Assembly (NCBI GenBank): GCA_015680685.1
Contig: MNCI01008572.1
Location: forward strand, 1,540,875-1,604,874
Direction of reading: 5' to 3'
DNA: 64,000 bases
Source: Gnetum montanum
Taxonomy: Eukaryota; Streptophyta; Gnetopsida; Gnetales; Gnetaceae
This document shows, one piece after another, positions 12,000-23,100 of this stretch; the stretch's first letter is position 1, and each line of letters opens with the position of its first letter. The position numbers were made by a program, and so were the translations under genes. The notes beneath the pieces are model-generated. The model was not told the origin of the DNA, searched no databases, and worked only from the letters and a program-made list of their open reading frames with translations.

Positions 12000-12200
12000 A
12001 CATGCTTTGGAGTAATGAAGGCCATATGGAGGGCCATGTGAGCCTAGAGAAGAATAATGCAAGCCTTAAAAGAGAGCTTCATAGGCCCAGTAATGGGTAG
12101 CATAGGTTCTAAATAGATTATGCAAGCCCAGGGATGGGCTATGCAGGCCCCAGTGAGGCTCGTGCAAGCCCTAAAAAGGGGCTAGACAAGCTTGGGCCAT
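12000..12200. repeat. Degenerate repeats of ATGCAAGCCC/ATAGGCCC
   Basis: Short motifs such as ATGCAAGCC, GGGCTATGCAGGCCC and AGGCCCAGTAATGGG recur with irregular spacing, and a related patch lies at 11,450-11,515. No gene is seen between 12,200 and 13,050. Confidence 0.45.
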
Positions 12201-13054
12201 GCCACCCAATGTGGCCCCTTCTCCGCTGACTTTTTTACTACTGCCATTGATGTGCACCTCAGTTTGTTATGTTGCTTGCCTTGTTCATGTTCCTTGCCCT
12301 ACCACCATTCGTCACTTAACCACCTAGTAGCCACTTAGGCCACCACCAGTGCATCATTGCAATTGTTGCTATTGTCAGTATGAAATGAAAAATTCTTTAT
12401 CACTTGTTGAAAAAATTGAAATTTCTGTCAATTGACAAAAAATTCAAAATTTCATCATCAAATGATTAATATAAATTAAAAATGCACAAAAATAATTTTT
12501 AAAATTTGAATTTTGTGTATTGGTAGAAATAGAGACAAAAATTCCATAATTAAGTGCACTCGCCCTAGAGTAGAACTAGGATGGGTGACATCTTGGGAAG
12601 TCTCATTTTTCACGCCAAAGGGTTTAGACTCCAGAAGCCATAACGTTTGATTTTGGAAGCCTTTTTCGATGAATGAAGAGTTGTTTTCTATAGTTTTTAA
12701 CCTTTTAACCATAATGGTAAAGTTAGATCCATCCTATGTAACCTTGAAAATTTATTTTTACTCACCTGATATAGGGCCTTAAGATCCTCAAAAGTTTAAT
12801 TTTAGCATAACTCGAGCATATGAGGTTCTTTTTCAACATATGAATAGTCATTTCCAATATTTTTCATACTTTTGAACTCAATGGTGAGGTCATATTTATC
12901 ATCTGGGCACTCAATAATTTCATAATGTTATAAATTCAACCTTTTTGACTTTAAGATTTAGTACATAACCCTTGTAGATAGTCTTAAGATCACTATGGCA
13001 TGTCATTAGTTACACTTCCAGAGTTAGTGTCTTTAAGGGGGGTAGAAAGGCCAT

Positions 13055-13150
13055 CAAGAATTAGATAATATAGTTAAATATTACTAAAAATTAGGTAATG
13101 TAATTATATATTGCTAAAATTAGATAATGTAGTTATTTAGTTTATGTATT
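13055..13150. repeat. Three ~31-bp units of AATTAGATAATGTAGTTA
   Basis: Imperfect tandem units starting near 13,059, 13,091 and 13,121. Function unknown. Confidence 0.55.
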
Positions 13151-13273
13151 TGATTATCAATCAATGTATTAGTTAATGATTAGTTGGTGTATTAGTTGAA
13201 GAAACAGAACAATCTTCAACCATAAAAATGGTATATTAATCCATCCTACAATCAAAACATATGGAAAAATAAC

Positions 13274-14430
13274 ATGGAGACTCAAAATCTCATTTCGACA
13301 AGGAGTATGATACTCATGAAGAGAAATGATCTAGACAAGAATCCAAGAATTGGAATGAAAGTTGCAACATACAACATGCTTGCAAGATCCCTAGTGAGTG
13401 AGAAAAAATATCCACTATGTCCATCATGGGCCTTAGATTGGCATGAATATTGATATCCATGCATATTAGTAGAGTTAGAAGATTTAGATGTTGATGTCTT
13501 GTGCTTACAAGAAGCCTTGCCATGGGAATTTCTATACATATTCCAACCAAACTTGGAAAAGATGGGATACAGAGGTATTTATAAGCAAAAAAGTTCTTGT
13601 GGAAGTTCTGCTTTTGAGTTGCATAGATTAACATATTGCAGAAATAATGACATGGATGGTTGTGCAATCTTTTATAAATAAGCCAAGTTTGAATTGGTAT
13701 AAAGATTTGAATGGAGTTTAGAAAATATGATTTTTAAAATTCCAAAATTTCATGTGATGGGAAAGAAAGAACAGTTAATATTTTGAAAAAATCAGATAGC
13801 CTTGGTAGTAATTCTAAAAGTCCATCTATTAGTAAGATGTGTATGCATGGTTAACATACATTTAATGGCCAAACCAACATGTTCTAATGTCATACTATGT
13901 CAAGTTGCATACTTGATTAAGAAAATAGAAAAAAGTTTGAAGAATAATATATTCATAAGTTATATTAATCCAGTTCTATTTATTATTTGTGGAAACTTCA
14001 AAGCAAAAGTTTGAAGTAGTGTTTATTAATTCTTAAAGTATGGATCTGTAAAGGAATATTTGGAAGATGAACTTGATTTGAAGAAGATATTTCCATTAAT
14101 TCAACATGCAATTCCATTAGCTAGTGCATATTATACTTACTTTGAATCTTCAATAGATAAATCAGATTCTAGAATTTAGGAATAGATGATGTTGATGGAT
14201 AATACTCATCAAGAACCATAGTTTAACAATTACTCTACAATGATTATCGAGGATGGATTAACAACATTCTTCATTGAGACCCTAGATTATATTTGGTATG
14301 ATGTCCAATTCCTCAAAGTTACCAAGTTACTAGAGTTAATTTCTAAAGAAGAAGTTGAGAAGAATTAAGATCAAGGCTTTCCATCCTGAACAAGACCATT
14401 CGATCACATACCACTTATGGCTGAATTATA
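13274..14430 (+). pseudogene. CCR4-type deadenylase retro-copy (EEP nuclease fold), copy 1
   Basis: Proteins of this family are exonuclease-endonuclease-phosphatase enzymes that shorten mRNA poly(A) tails. From the ATG at 13,274 the translation gives MKVATYNMLARSLV, then WALDWHEY, VDVLCLQE (Glu of the active site, about 13,485-13,510), DGCAIFYK (about 13,653), VCMVNIHL, LCQVAYLIKKIE, and LFIICGNF, where the catalytic Asp of CGDFN reads Asn. TLDYIWYD (14,280) and DHIPLMAEL follow near 14,400-14,430. The domain runs without introns, whereas plant CCR4 genes contain introns (family knowledge), so this looks like a copied mRNA. The first stop is a TGA near 13,453 and several more follow. It is followed by a polypurine tract and LTR start at 14,871-14,967. 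Confidence 0.8.
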
Positions 14431-14870
14431 ATTACTCCCATTAGTTCATAAGGTTGATCAAGATTAGGAAGTATCTCACTCTTACTTTTATTTGATAAAT
14501 CTTATTATTTAATTTATATTTAAATTAGATTAATAGAATATCTAAGGTAATGAAAAGTTGGAAATAAAGGATTTGCTTGCCTTCACTTGGATAACTAGAT
14601 ATGAGTTACACTTGGTGTAACTCTAGTTAGGACTAGTGATTGATGATTAGTATATCTTTAATTTACCTCTTATCATTATCTTAAGAAAATGAAGTGAGTG
14701 TCAAGAAAGTGATATTTAATTTTGCATATATTTTTCTCACATATATTTTGTTTACAAAATAAGAAAGAGACAATTTCAAGTTCAAAGGAGAAACCAAATT
14801 ATCGGAGCACAAGATCATAACAGAAGCATTGGAGCTAGGAAGCGATAATGAATGAGGACAAATGAAACCT

Positions 14871-14967
14871 AAGGGGGTGGAGGGTAGGTTATCACATTCC
14901 CATTCCCAAATGATGTTGCTACATGATGGTGCCTCTTCATAAAAAGTGCTATTAGTATCATAAAAAG
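14871..14967 (+). mobile_element. Polypurine tract and truncated LTR start downstream of CCR4 copy 1
   Basis: AAGGGGGTGGAGGG (14,871-14,884) is followed after a few bases by TCACATTCCCATTCCCAAATG. The second CCR4 copy has the same order (AAAGGGGAT, then TGTCCCCATTCCCAAATG, minus strand, 34,290-34,250). The LTR is cut off near 14,967, and virus-derived sequence begins at about 14,991. Confidence 0.6.
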
Positions 14968-14990
14968 GGTTGTTCTCAATGTCTAAAAGG

Positions 14991-15782
14991 ATAGTATTAT
15001 GTAGGCAGAAGAAGAACGCTGCTGCCATTGTTCTCAATGTCTGAAGTCAACAGCAGTAGAATTCACAAATGGTATCAAAGCCATGTCAAAGATAATATAT
15101 GACTATACTAGAGTTGATGCTAATCATGCACCTACAGCAAGAAAGAAATATGATGCTCATATTTGGGCTCTACCTGCAAATATTTTTGCTGAACGAGAGG
15201 AAGTCATCTCCAATTATTATTGGACAATAGGTCAATGTTATTCTTCTATGCCTACTCTTACTAGTTATGATTTTGCTGAATGTCCATTTATGAGAAGAAG
15301 TCCTTCTATTTCATCTGATTTGTTACATATTGTTGAGTCTATAGATCTTTTAAAGAGGAGTGACCACATCTATTAGAAGACTTGATCGGGCCTAAAAAAC
15401 TAGATCCATTTTAAGAAAAATATGAGGAGATAATCTATCACATAAAAAGTAGATAGAAAGTTCCATTTGAAAAATAATCTACTAAAATTATGGATGATTT
15501 CACCAAGATGTCAATTGAAGCTAATGAAGTACAACACTTATGTCAAAGGGTGTTTCAACTCCAACATCTTGTGGAAGATGATGAAGTTTGGGATTTGATG
15601 GATATTGAAGATTATGATCCAAAAAAGCATCAAGCCTTTATGATGTGAGGTAAGTCCATTGAACTTCATAAGAATGAAGAAGAAATATCTTAAGATCAAA
15701 AAGCCATTTTCCCCTTCATGGAGTGTTGTTGCCAAAAAGGTCTTTTGTTAGTAGTGATGGCAACATAAATTTTCCTGAAATA
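14991..15782 (+). pseudogene. Endogenous caulimovirid, unit I: leader, primer site and movement-protein N-terminal part
   Basis: The sequence from AGTATTATGTAGG onward is co-linear with unit IV from about 28,260. A tRNA-Met-type primer site lies at 15,070-15,085. The frame after it shares ARKKYDAH.WAL, SNYYWT.GQ and MDIEDYDPK with the other units. This N-terminal part belongs to the long polyprotein; the 30K movement fold lies further on. A middle stretch is deleted near 15,345, where the frame jumps. At 15,776-15,782 it meets unit II in the opposite orientation through the shared heptamer TGAAATA. Too broken to code. Confidence 0.85.
15070..15085 (+). promoter_or_regulatory. Caulimovirid primer-binding site, tRNA-Met type (unit I)
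   Basis: TGGTATCAAAGCCATG matches the TGGTATCAGAGCC-type site used by caulimovirids to prime minus-strand DNA synthesis. Three further copies lie at 19,886-19,901, 24,965-24,980 and 28,337-28,352. Confidence 0.85.
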
Positions 15783-18700
15783 TATTCATCACTCAAGGCA
15801 AGTTGAAAATTTGGCTGACAAAATAGAGTGCATTAGCATTTAGGATATCCTTAAATTGATAGATTTTGGGTAGATCCCAGATAGTGTCAAGATCATCATT
15901 AATAGGTATTAAGACTACATTAATGGCAGACAACATTTGCTTCACCTGATGTGCTTGATCTTTTGTTAGCTTATCTTCTTGATAAGTTCTCATTGCTTTG
16001 GTACCAAACCATTCATTCTGAATAAAAAACCTTTTCTCATATGGGGTTATGAGAAACTTGAGAGGTACCTTAACAATCACCTTGGCTGGAACAAGATCAT
16101 TGAATGATGATTGAGGCTCAGTTTCTAAAATTTCCCCAGGTAGAGTCTCATTGCATTTGAAGGTAGAACAACTAGCTTCGTTGTTAGCTGATTCCTGCAA
16201 AATAGAAAACTAGTTAGATAAATCATTGATGAAGTAGTCATCAATTATCTGATTGTTTGGATCACCTTCTTCTATGATGAATTGCAGTAATTCTTCATAT
16301 TCTTCAGGAGTAAGATCTTGCATCTAGGCTATTTCTGATTCTTTAGCTCATTTATCCATATACATTCAGGGATTTTGTTCCTTTTCAGAATCTTCATAAT
16401 CTTATTTTGATATTTTTTCACTTTGATCTTCATCTAACCACAAATTAACTTGATATATTTGTTCTTCCTCTTCATCGGGATCATCCACAAATTCCTAATC
16501 TTCTTGGTAGGCATCAAAGAAAGCTTTGGCTTTTGAATCTACTTTCTTTTGCATACATTCATATGAATAATGTCCAGTTTATTTGTAGTTATAGCAACAA
16601 ACTACCTTTTTGTTAATAGAGCCTTTTCTCCTTTTTACAAACAATTTTGTTCCCCTTGAGAATTTTTGAAACATTAGCATTCTTTGTCTTCTTAGTCTAT
16701 ATGGGAAATGGCTAAATCTTATTCTTCTTCAAGGCATACCTCACTTATGGCCTTTACGAGGTGGTCTCAGTGTTGGACCAAATGCATCTACATCGTCAAG
16801 ATGAGCACAAACTTTGGTAGGTGGCATGAGCTTGGTGAGAGAGATATGATAGCATGCTTGTTGAAGCACCTGTTTTTCCATATGAATGATGTTAGTGAAA
16901 TATGTCATTGACATATCAATTTGTTTTTCTATTGACTTATATAACACCATGTGGCCCTATTTAGTAGGAAGTGCTCCCAAGTATAAGTAAGCAATCATAT
17001 GATCCCTATGAAGCGCCAACCTATATACTTCTTTTGCATATTCTACACTAAATTGCTCAAAATAAGCTAGATTATGCAATTTGCACCATGATAACATCAA
17101 CTTATCTTTTAATCTCAAATTCATAGATAAATTGATAGTAAATTCTATTACTAGGGAAACAAAAAGTCCTTGCAATCCTCTTTGTAACAACTATTCTCAT
17201 TGGTTCATAGTAGAAATTTCCCACCAATGATGAATCTTTGCTGTAGATCTTGTTAATCCTACAATAATTGTTCTCTCATCCAAATGCAAAACATTCATAG
17301 CTACTTGGAGTTGATCAATCCATAGCCTTAAAGCATGCAGTACCTCTTTTGGTGGTAGGTAATTAATGTCAATTCCATGGAGGTCTAAACATAACAAGTT
17401 TGGCCATCATGAATTTGATCTAAAAACCAAATTCATTAAGCATTCGACCTTGAGATTCTTGATTTTCTTGATTTCCCTCATCATTTGGAGGAGGGGTAGT
17501 TGCATGAGCTGCAGTAGCTGATGATGGATGTTTAGGCTGCTTCAATTTCTTCTCATTAGTCATCGAATCTTTTCTACCAAATATTTTGTTTTTTGACTGT
17601 GATAACCTATAATCTCATGAGGTGGTGGTAACTTAAGTTGATTATCTAGAGTAAAAATTTCTTTCCATATTGGCACCTTTCTATCAGCCTTTTATTTTGT
17701 AGTAAACTCTTCTGCTAATTGAAGTCTCTCTTGGACATTGGTAACTTTAGCATCCAACTCACTGATAAGCTATTCTATATTGACTATAGAACCTTCCATT
17801 AGATTCCAATTTTTGGAATAGTAATGTCTAGTTCACCAAATAATTGAGTTGTTTAATTTCATCCCATTGATTTTGAGTAGAATCAATAGAATGCTCAAGC
17901 AAAAATCCATAATTAGCATGAGTTTTTAGAGGATGAGCATCTTCATTGGCTATTGTTATGTATGACCCTCTTGGTGGCCATTTACCTCCAAAAACCAATC
18001 TTTTTCCATGCATAGTTTTATGAGACTATAACATGAAAAGATGACCCTTTGCATCAAATTTTGGTGATGACGGTTTCTTCAAACTTGAAGAACTCAAACT
18101 CAAACCATGCTTCATAGTTGGTAGAGTAGGTGGTAAAACCTCCAAAGGGATTACAGTAGATCTGGAAAATTGTTGCATTGGGTACTTACTCCATTGATGA
18201 CGACTCTTGGGAATCATTTGAAACTCTTGGTCCTTCAGATAAGGTTGCATCCTTGTAAAATGTTGGACATAAATTTGAGCATCAATGCTACATCCACATG
18301 TTGTCAGATGCTTACTTTCAACAGGAAATTTGACTCCCCATTTGAGTTTCTGGTTCATCAAAATTATGTTGGTACATTAAAATGTGCAATGGGCACCAAG
18401 TGCAACATACACAGAACCAGGAAGTAGTTGCACACCATGTATGTCCACACAAAGAAGCAAAGAAGATGAAATATATTCATTACTCAAGGCAAGCTAAAAA
18501 TTTGGCTAGATATAATAGAGTGCATTAGTATTCAAGATTCCCTTAAATTGACAAATTTTGGCTAAATCCTAGATAGTGTCATGATCATCATGAACACTAA
18601 CACTACCTATTATGCGACTATCTAGAAGGGTAACCATAAATACTTCTATAATATTGTAATTAAATTTTGGACTAACAATAATATCTATTTGCCCAAAACA

Positions 18701-20130
18701 TACATAATGAAAACCCTTATTTTTTGACTTAGTGACTTCTTCTTTAGTAAAAAAGGATAAAAACGCAAGACGAATACCATGCCCTTTTATATCTAACAAG
18801 GCTTCACACTATTTGATACTTGTTGACATATGGGCAGAAAAGATATTACTAAAATTATAAATAGATTGCTTTGTTAGTTTAGAAAAATTTATCTTGCCAT
18901 TACTACTAACAAAAGACCTTTTATGCAACAGTACTTCATGAAGGGGAAAAATGGCTTTTTGATCTTCAAACATTTCTTCTTCATTCTCAGGAAATTCAAT
19001 GGACTTACCTCGCAATATTAGGGCTCGATGTGTTTCTAGATCATAATCTTCAATATCCATCAAATCCTAAACTTCATCATCTTCCACAAGATGCTGGAGT
19101 CAAAACACCCTTCGATGTAGGTGTCGTTCTTCCTTAGCTTGAATTGACATCTGGGTGAACTCATCCACAATTTTAGTAGATTATTATTCAAATGGAACTT
19201 TCTGTCCAATTTTTATTTGATGGATCAACTCCTCATTTTTTTCTTGAAACATATTTGGTTCTTCAGGCGCAATCAAGACTTCTAATAGATGTGATCACTC
19301 CTCTTTATTCCAATCATTAAAATATCTTGAAGGATAGATGAAAAGTTGACCTTTCTTAAAATATGCAGGAACTTGTACAATCTACTCCTCATTATCAATA
19401 TTAGGCACAACTTAATCTTTATAAGATCCAACTTCTTATACAAATTGATGTAGAGTAATGACACCACCAGCAGACGATTCACCCATTTAAGCTAGACTTT
19501 GTTCATGAAATTTTATCACTTCTTTTTTTGTTTCTTTTTTTATGTACAAAATTTTTTGTATATTTTTCTCACACAACCTAACAGACTCTTCATGAAACTT
19601 CAGAAGTTCATCTTCTAAAAGCATCTGTATAGACTTAACAATATGTAACAAATTAGATGGAATAGAAGGAATTCTTCTCATAGATGGACATTCAGTAGGA
19701 TCATAACTAGTAAGAGCAGGCATAGAAGAATAACCTTAACCCATTGTCCAATAATAATTGGAGATGAATTCCTCTTGTTTAGCAACAGTCTTTGCAGTTA
19801 GAGCCCAAAGATGAACATCATATTTCTTTCTTGTAGTAGGAGCATGTTTAGTATCAGCTCTAGTCTAGTTATAGATTATCTTTGCCATGGATTTGATACC
19901 ATTTGCTAGTTCTATTGCTACTGACTTCAGATGTCAAGAACAATGGCAGTAGCGTTCTTCTTCCACCTCCATAATACTATTGACCAAGGATTCATGGTAT
20001 TCATGCAGAGATTGAAAATGAAACTTTGCCTCATAGTGCATTTGAGTTTTAGTGAAAAATGCCATAGCAGATAGAAAAAAAGACAATTAATATAGAGCAA
20101 CAACAAACTACTATTTTGATTTGTTGTCAT
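15783..20130 (-). pseudogene. Endogenous caulimovirid, unit II (leader, movement protein, coat protein, protease start)
   Basis: Read from high to low coordinates the order is: leader (20,130-19,902) with an ATG at 20,065; primer site (19,901-19,886); N-terminal region; movement-protein region (to about 17,690); coat-protein region (about 17,560-16,330, with the knuckle region near 16,570-16,610); and the start of protease (16,200-15,905). Inside the protease the sequence switches near 15,900 to a ~120-bp piece of movement-protein sequence, then meets unit I. Compared with unit III the movement-protein stretch at 18,361-18,026 is about 90% alike in protein. Stops and frameshifts are frequent, and no RT or RNase H is present. 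Confidence 0.85.
19886..19901 (-). promoter_or_regulatory. Caulimovirid primer-binding site (unit II)
   Basis: Minus strand reads TGGTATCAAATCCATG, a decayed tRNA-Met-type site inside the leader frame. Confidence 0.8.
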
Positions 20131-23100
20131 TTTTGTTTAGCATGATTATGAATCAGAAAATAAGAATAGGCATAATTAGACTATGATGGTCTGATTAAAC
20201 CTTTCTCAGGAAATTCAACCACTTGATTATGAACTTCATCTACATCTTGTAGATTTAACACTATAGGCTTAGACTAAATAGGGATATTATGAACAATGAG
20301 TATGTAAGCCACAGGACTATCCTTATTACAATAGGTTAAAGGATGGTCAAAATAATATTTTTTCAGCAATTCTACTACTTTAGCTAATTCTTTTACTTCT
20401 TGTTCAAATGCTTCAATAGCTATACTCTCTATAGCTTTCATTATTTTCTATCTATGCATATACTTATTTTTAGCAACATCTTCAATTTGATATTGAGTGA
20501 GAATTTAATCTAGTGAAGGGTTAGAATAGACATTTCTAACTTGATTGTGCTATCATTGATGCAGTGTAGGAGAGATTCTTCCCACTATGATTTTGGTCTT
20601 TTGCCCTTTTTTACTAAGAAAATAGATACTCATATCTGTCCCAATTATGTATGGGGCCATAGAGTCCATGAAGTGCAATCCAATCCCCACGTTAAAACTA
20701 TTGTCACTTATTTGGACAAAAATGGTTTTCTTAATAATTGAATTATTCAACAAAATTGGCACCCCAAATGTAAAATGTGTTAAATACCTTACTCCATTCA
20801 TGCTATCAATCCTTAATGGCTTAGATTGAACCTATGTTGTCCGGAAATCCTTGTGGGAAAAGTTGAGTGTAGCACTAGTGTCGATGAAGGCTGTGTACTT
20901 CTTCCATTTGGTGATATTGTCAATTGCAATCTTAATAGGTATTAAGACTACATTAATGGTGGACAACATTTGCTTCACCTGATGTACTTGATCTTCTGTT
21001 AGCTTATCTTCTTGATAAGCTCCCATTGATTTGGTACCAAACCGTTCTTTTTGAACAAGAAACCTTTTCTCATATAGAGTTATGAGAAGCTTGAGAGGTA
21101 CCTTAGTAATCACCTTGGCTGGAATAGGATCATCGAATGAAGATTGAGGTTCAGTTTCTAAAAATCCCCTAGGTAGAGTCTCATTGCATTTGAAGGTAGA
21201 ACAACTAGCTTCATTGTCATTTGGTTCCTACAAAATAGAAAACTAGTTAGATAAATCATTGATGAAGTAGTTATCAATGCTCTAATTGTATAGATCACCT
21301 TCTTCTATGATGAATTACAATAATTCATCATATTCTTCAAGAGTAAGATCTTGCATCTAGGTTATTTCTGATTCTTTAGCTGATTTAGCCATATACATCT
21401 ATGGATTTTGTTCCTCTTTAGAATCTTCATAATCTTCTTATGATATTTCTTCATTTTGATCTTCATCTAACTAGAAATTAACTTGATATATTTATTCTTC
21501 CTCTTTATCAGGATCATCTATGAATTCTCAATCTTCTTGGTAGGCATCAAAGAAAGCTTTATCCTTCATGTGTACTTTCTTTCAAGGACATTCTTATGAA
21601 TAATGTCCAATTTTTTTGTAGTTATAACAATAAATTACCTTTTTGTTAACAGAGCCTTTTCTCCTTTTTATGAACAATCTTCTTCTCCTTGGGAATTTTT
21701 GAAAAATTGGCATTCTTTGTCTTCTTAGCCTAGATGGGAAATGGCTAAATATTTTTCTTCTTCAAGGAATACCTCGCTTATGGCCTTTACGAGGTGGTCT
21801 AAGTGCTGGACCAAACACATCTACGTCGTCAAGATGAGCATAGACTTTGGCAGATGGCATGAGCTTGGTGAGAGAGATATGATAGCATGCTTGTTGAAGC
21901 TCCTATTTTGCCATATGAATGATGTTAGTGAAATATGTTGTCAATAGATTAATTTTTTTTCTATGAACTTATATAACACCATGTGGCCCAATTTAGCCGA
22001 AAGTGCTCCCAAGTATAAGTAGGTAATCATAGGATTCTTATGAAGTGCCAAACTATATACTTCTTTTACATATTCTATGCTAAATTGCTCAAAATAAGCT
22101 AGATTATGCAATTTGTGTTGTGATAACATCAACTTATCTTTTAATTTCAAATTTACAAAAGAATTGATAGTGAATTCTATTACCAGGGTGACAAAAGGTC
22201 CTTGCAATCCTCCTTGTAACAATTGTTCTTGCTGGTCCATAGTAGAAATTTTCCACCACTGACAAAACTTTGCTGCAGATCTTGTTAATACTACAATAAT
22301 TGTTCTCTTATCTAAATGAAAAAATTCATATCTACTTGGAGTTGATCAATCCATAACTTTAAAGCATGTAGTACCTCTTTCGGTGGTAGGTAATCAATGT
22401 CAATTACCAGCACCATTGCCGCTGGCCACTGTTGAAAAGTTAGAGGTTGAGGAATCTGGTTCCATGGAGGTCTAGGCATAGCACATCTCACCATCATGAA
22501 TTTGGCCTAACAACTAGATTCATCAAACATATGACCTTGATATTCTTGATTTTCCTCATCATTTGGAGGAGGAGTAGTTGCATGAGTTGTAGTAGCTGAT
22601 GATGGCTATTGAGGTTGCTTCAATTTCTTCTCAACTTTTAGCCATCGAATCTTATTTACCAAATCTTCTGTTTTCTAATTGTGATAACCTCTTACCTCAT
22701 GAGGTGATGGCAACTTAAGTTGATTATTCAGAGTAAAAATTTCTTTCCATACTAGCACCTTTCTATCAACCTTTTGTTTTGTAGCAGACTAATTTGCTAG
22801 CTGAAGTCTCTTCTGAATGTTGGTAACTTTAACATCCAACTCATCAATTAGCTGTTCTATATTGACTATAGAACCTTCCATCAGATTCCAATTTCTAGAA
22901 CAGTAATTGGTATTTTTCATAAAATAATTGAGTTGTCTAATTTCATCCTGTTGATTTTGAGCAAAATCAACAGAATGCTTAAGCAAAAAGCCATAATCAG
23001 CATGCGTTTTTGGAGGATCAGCATCTTCATTGGATGTTGTTATGTATGACCCTCTTGGTCGAAATTTACATCCAAAAACCAATCTTTTTCCATGCATAGT

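Noticed and set aside
20110-20140. Reading the RT-leader fusion as a spliced junction
   Set aside because: The removed segment would run from one unit's RT into the next unit's leader and has no clear GT donor. A simple deletion explains it better.
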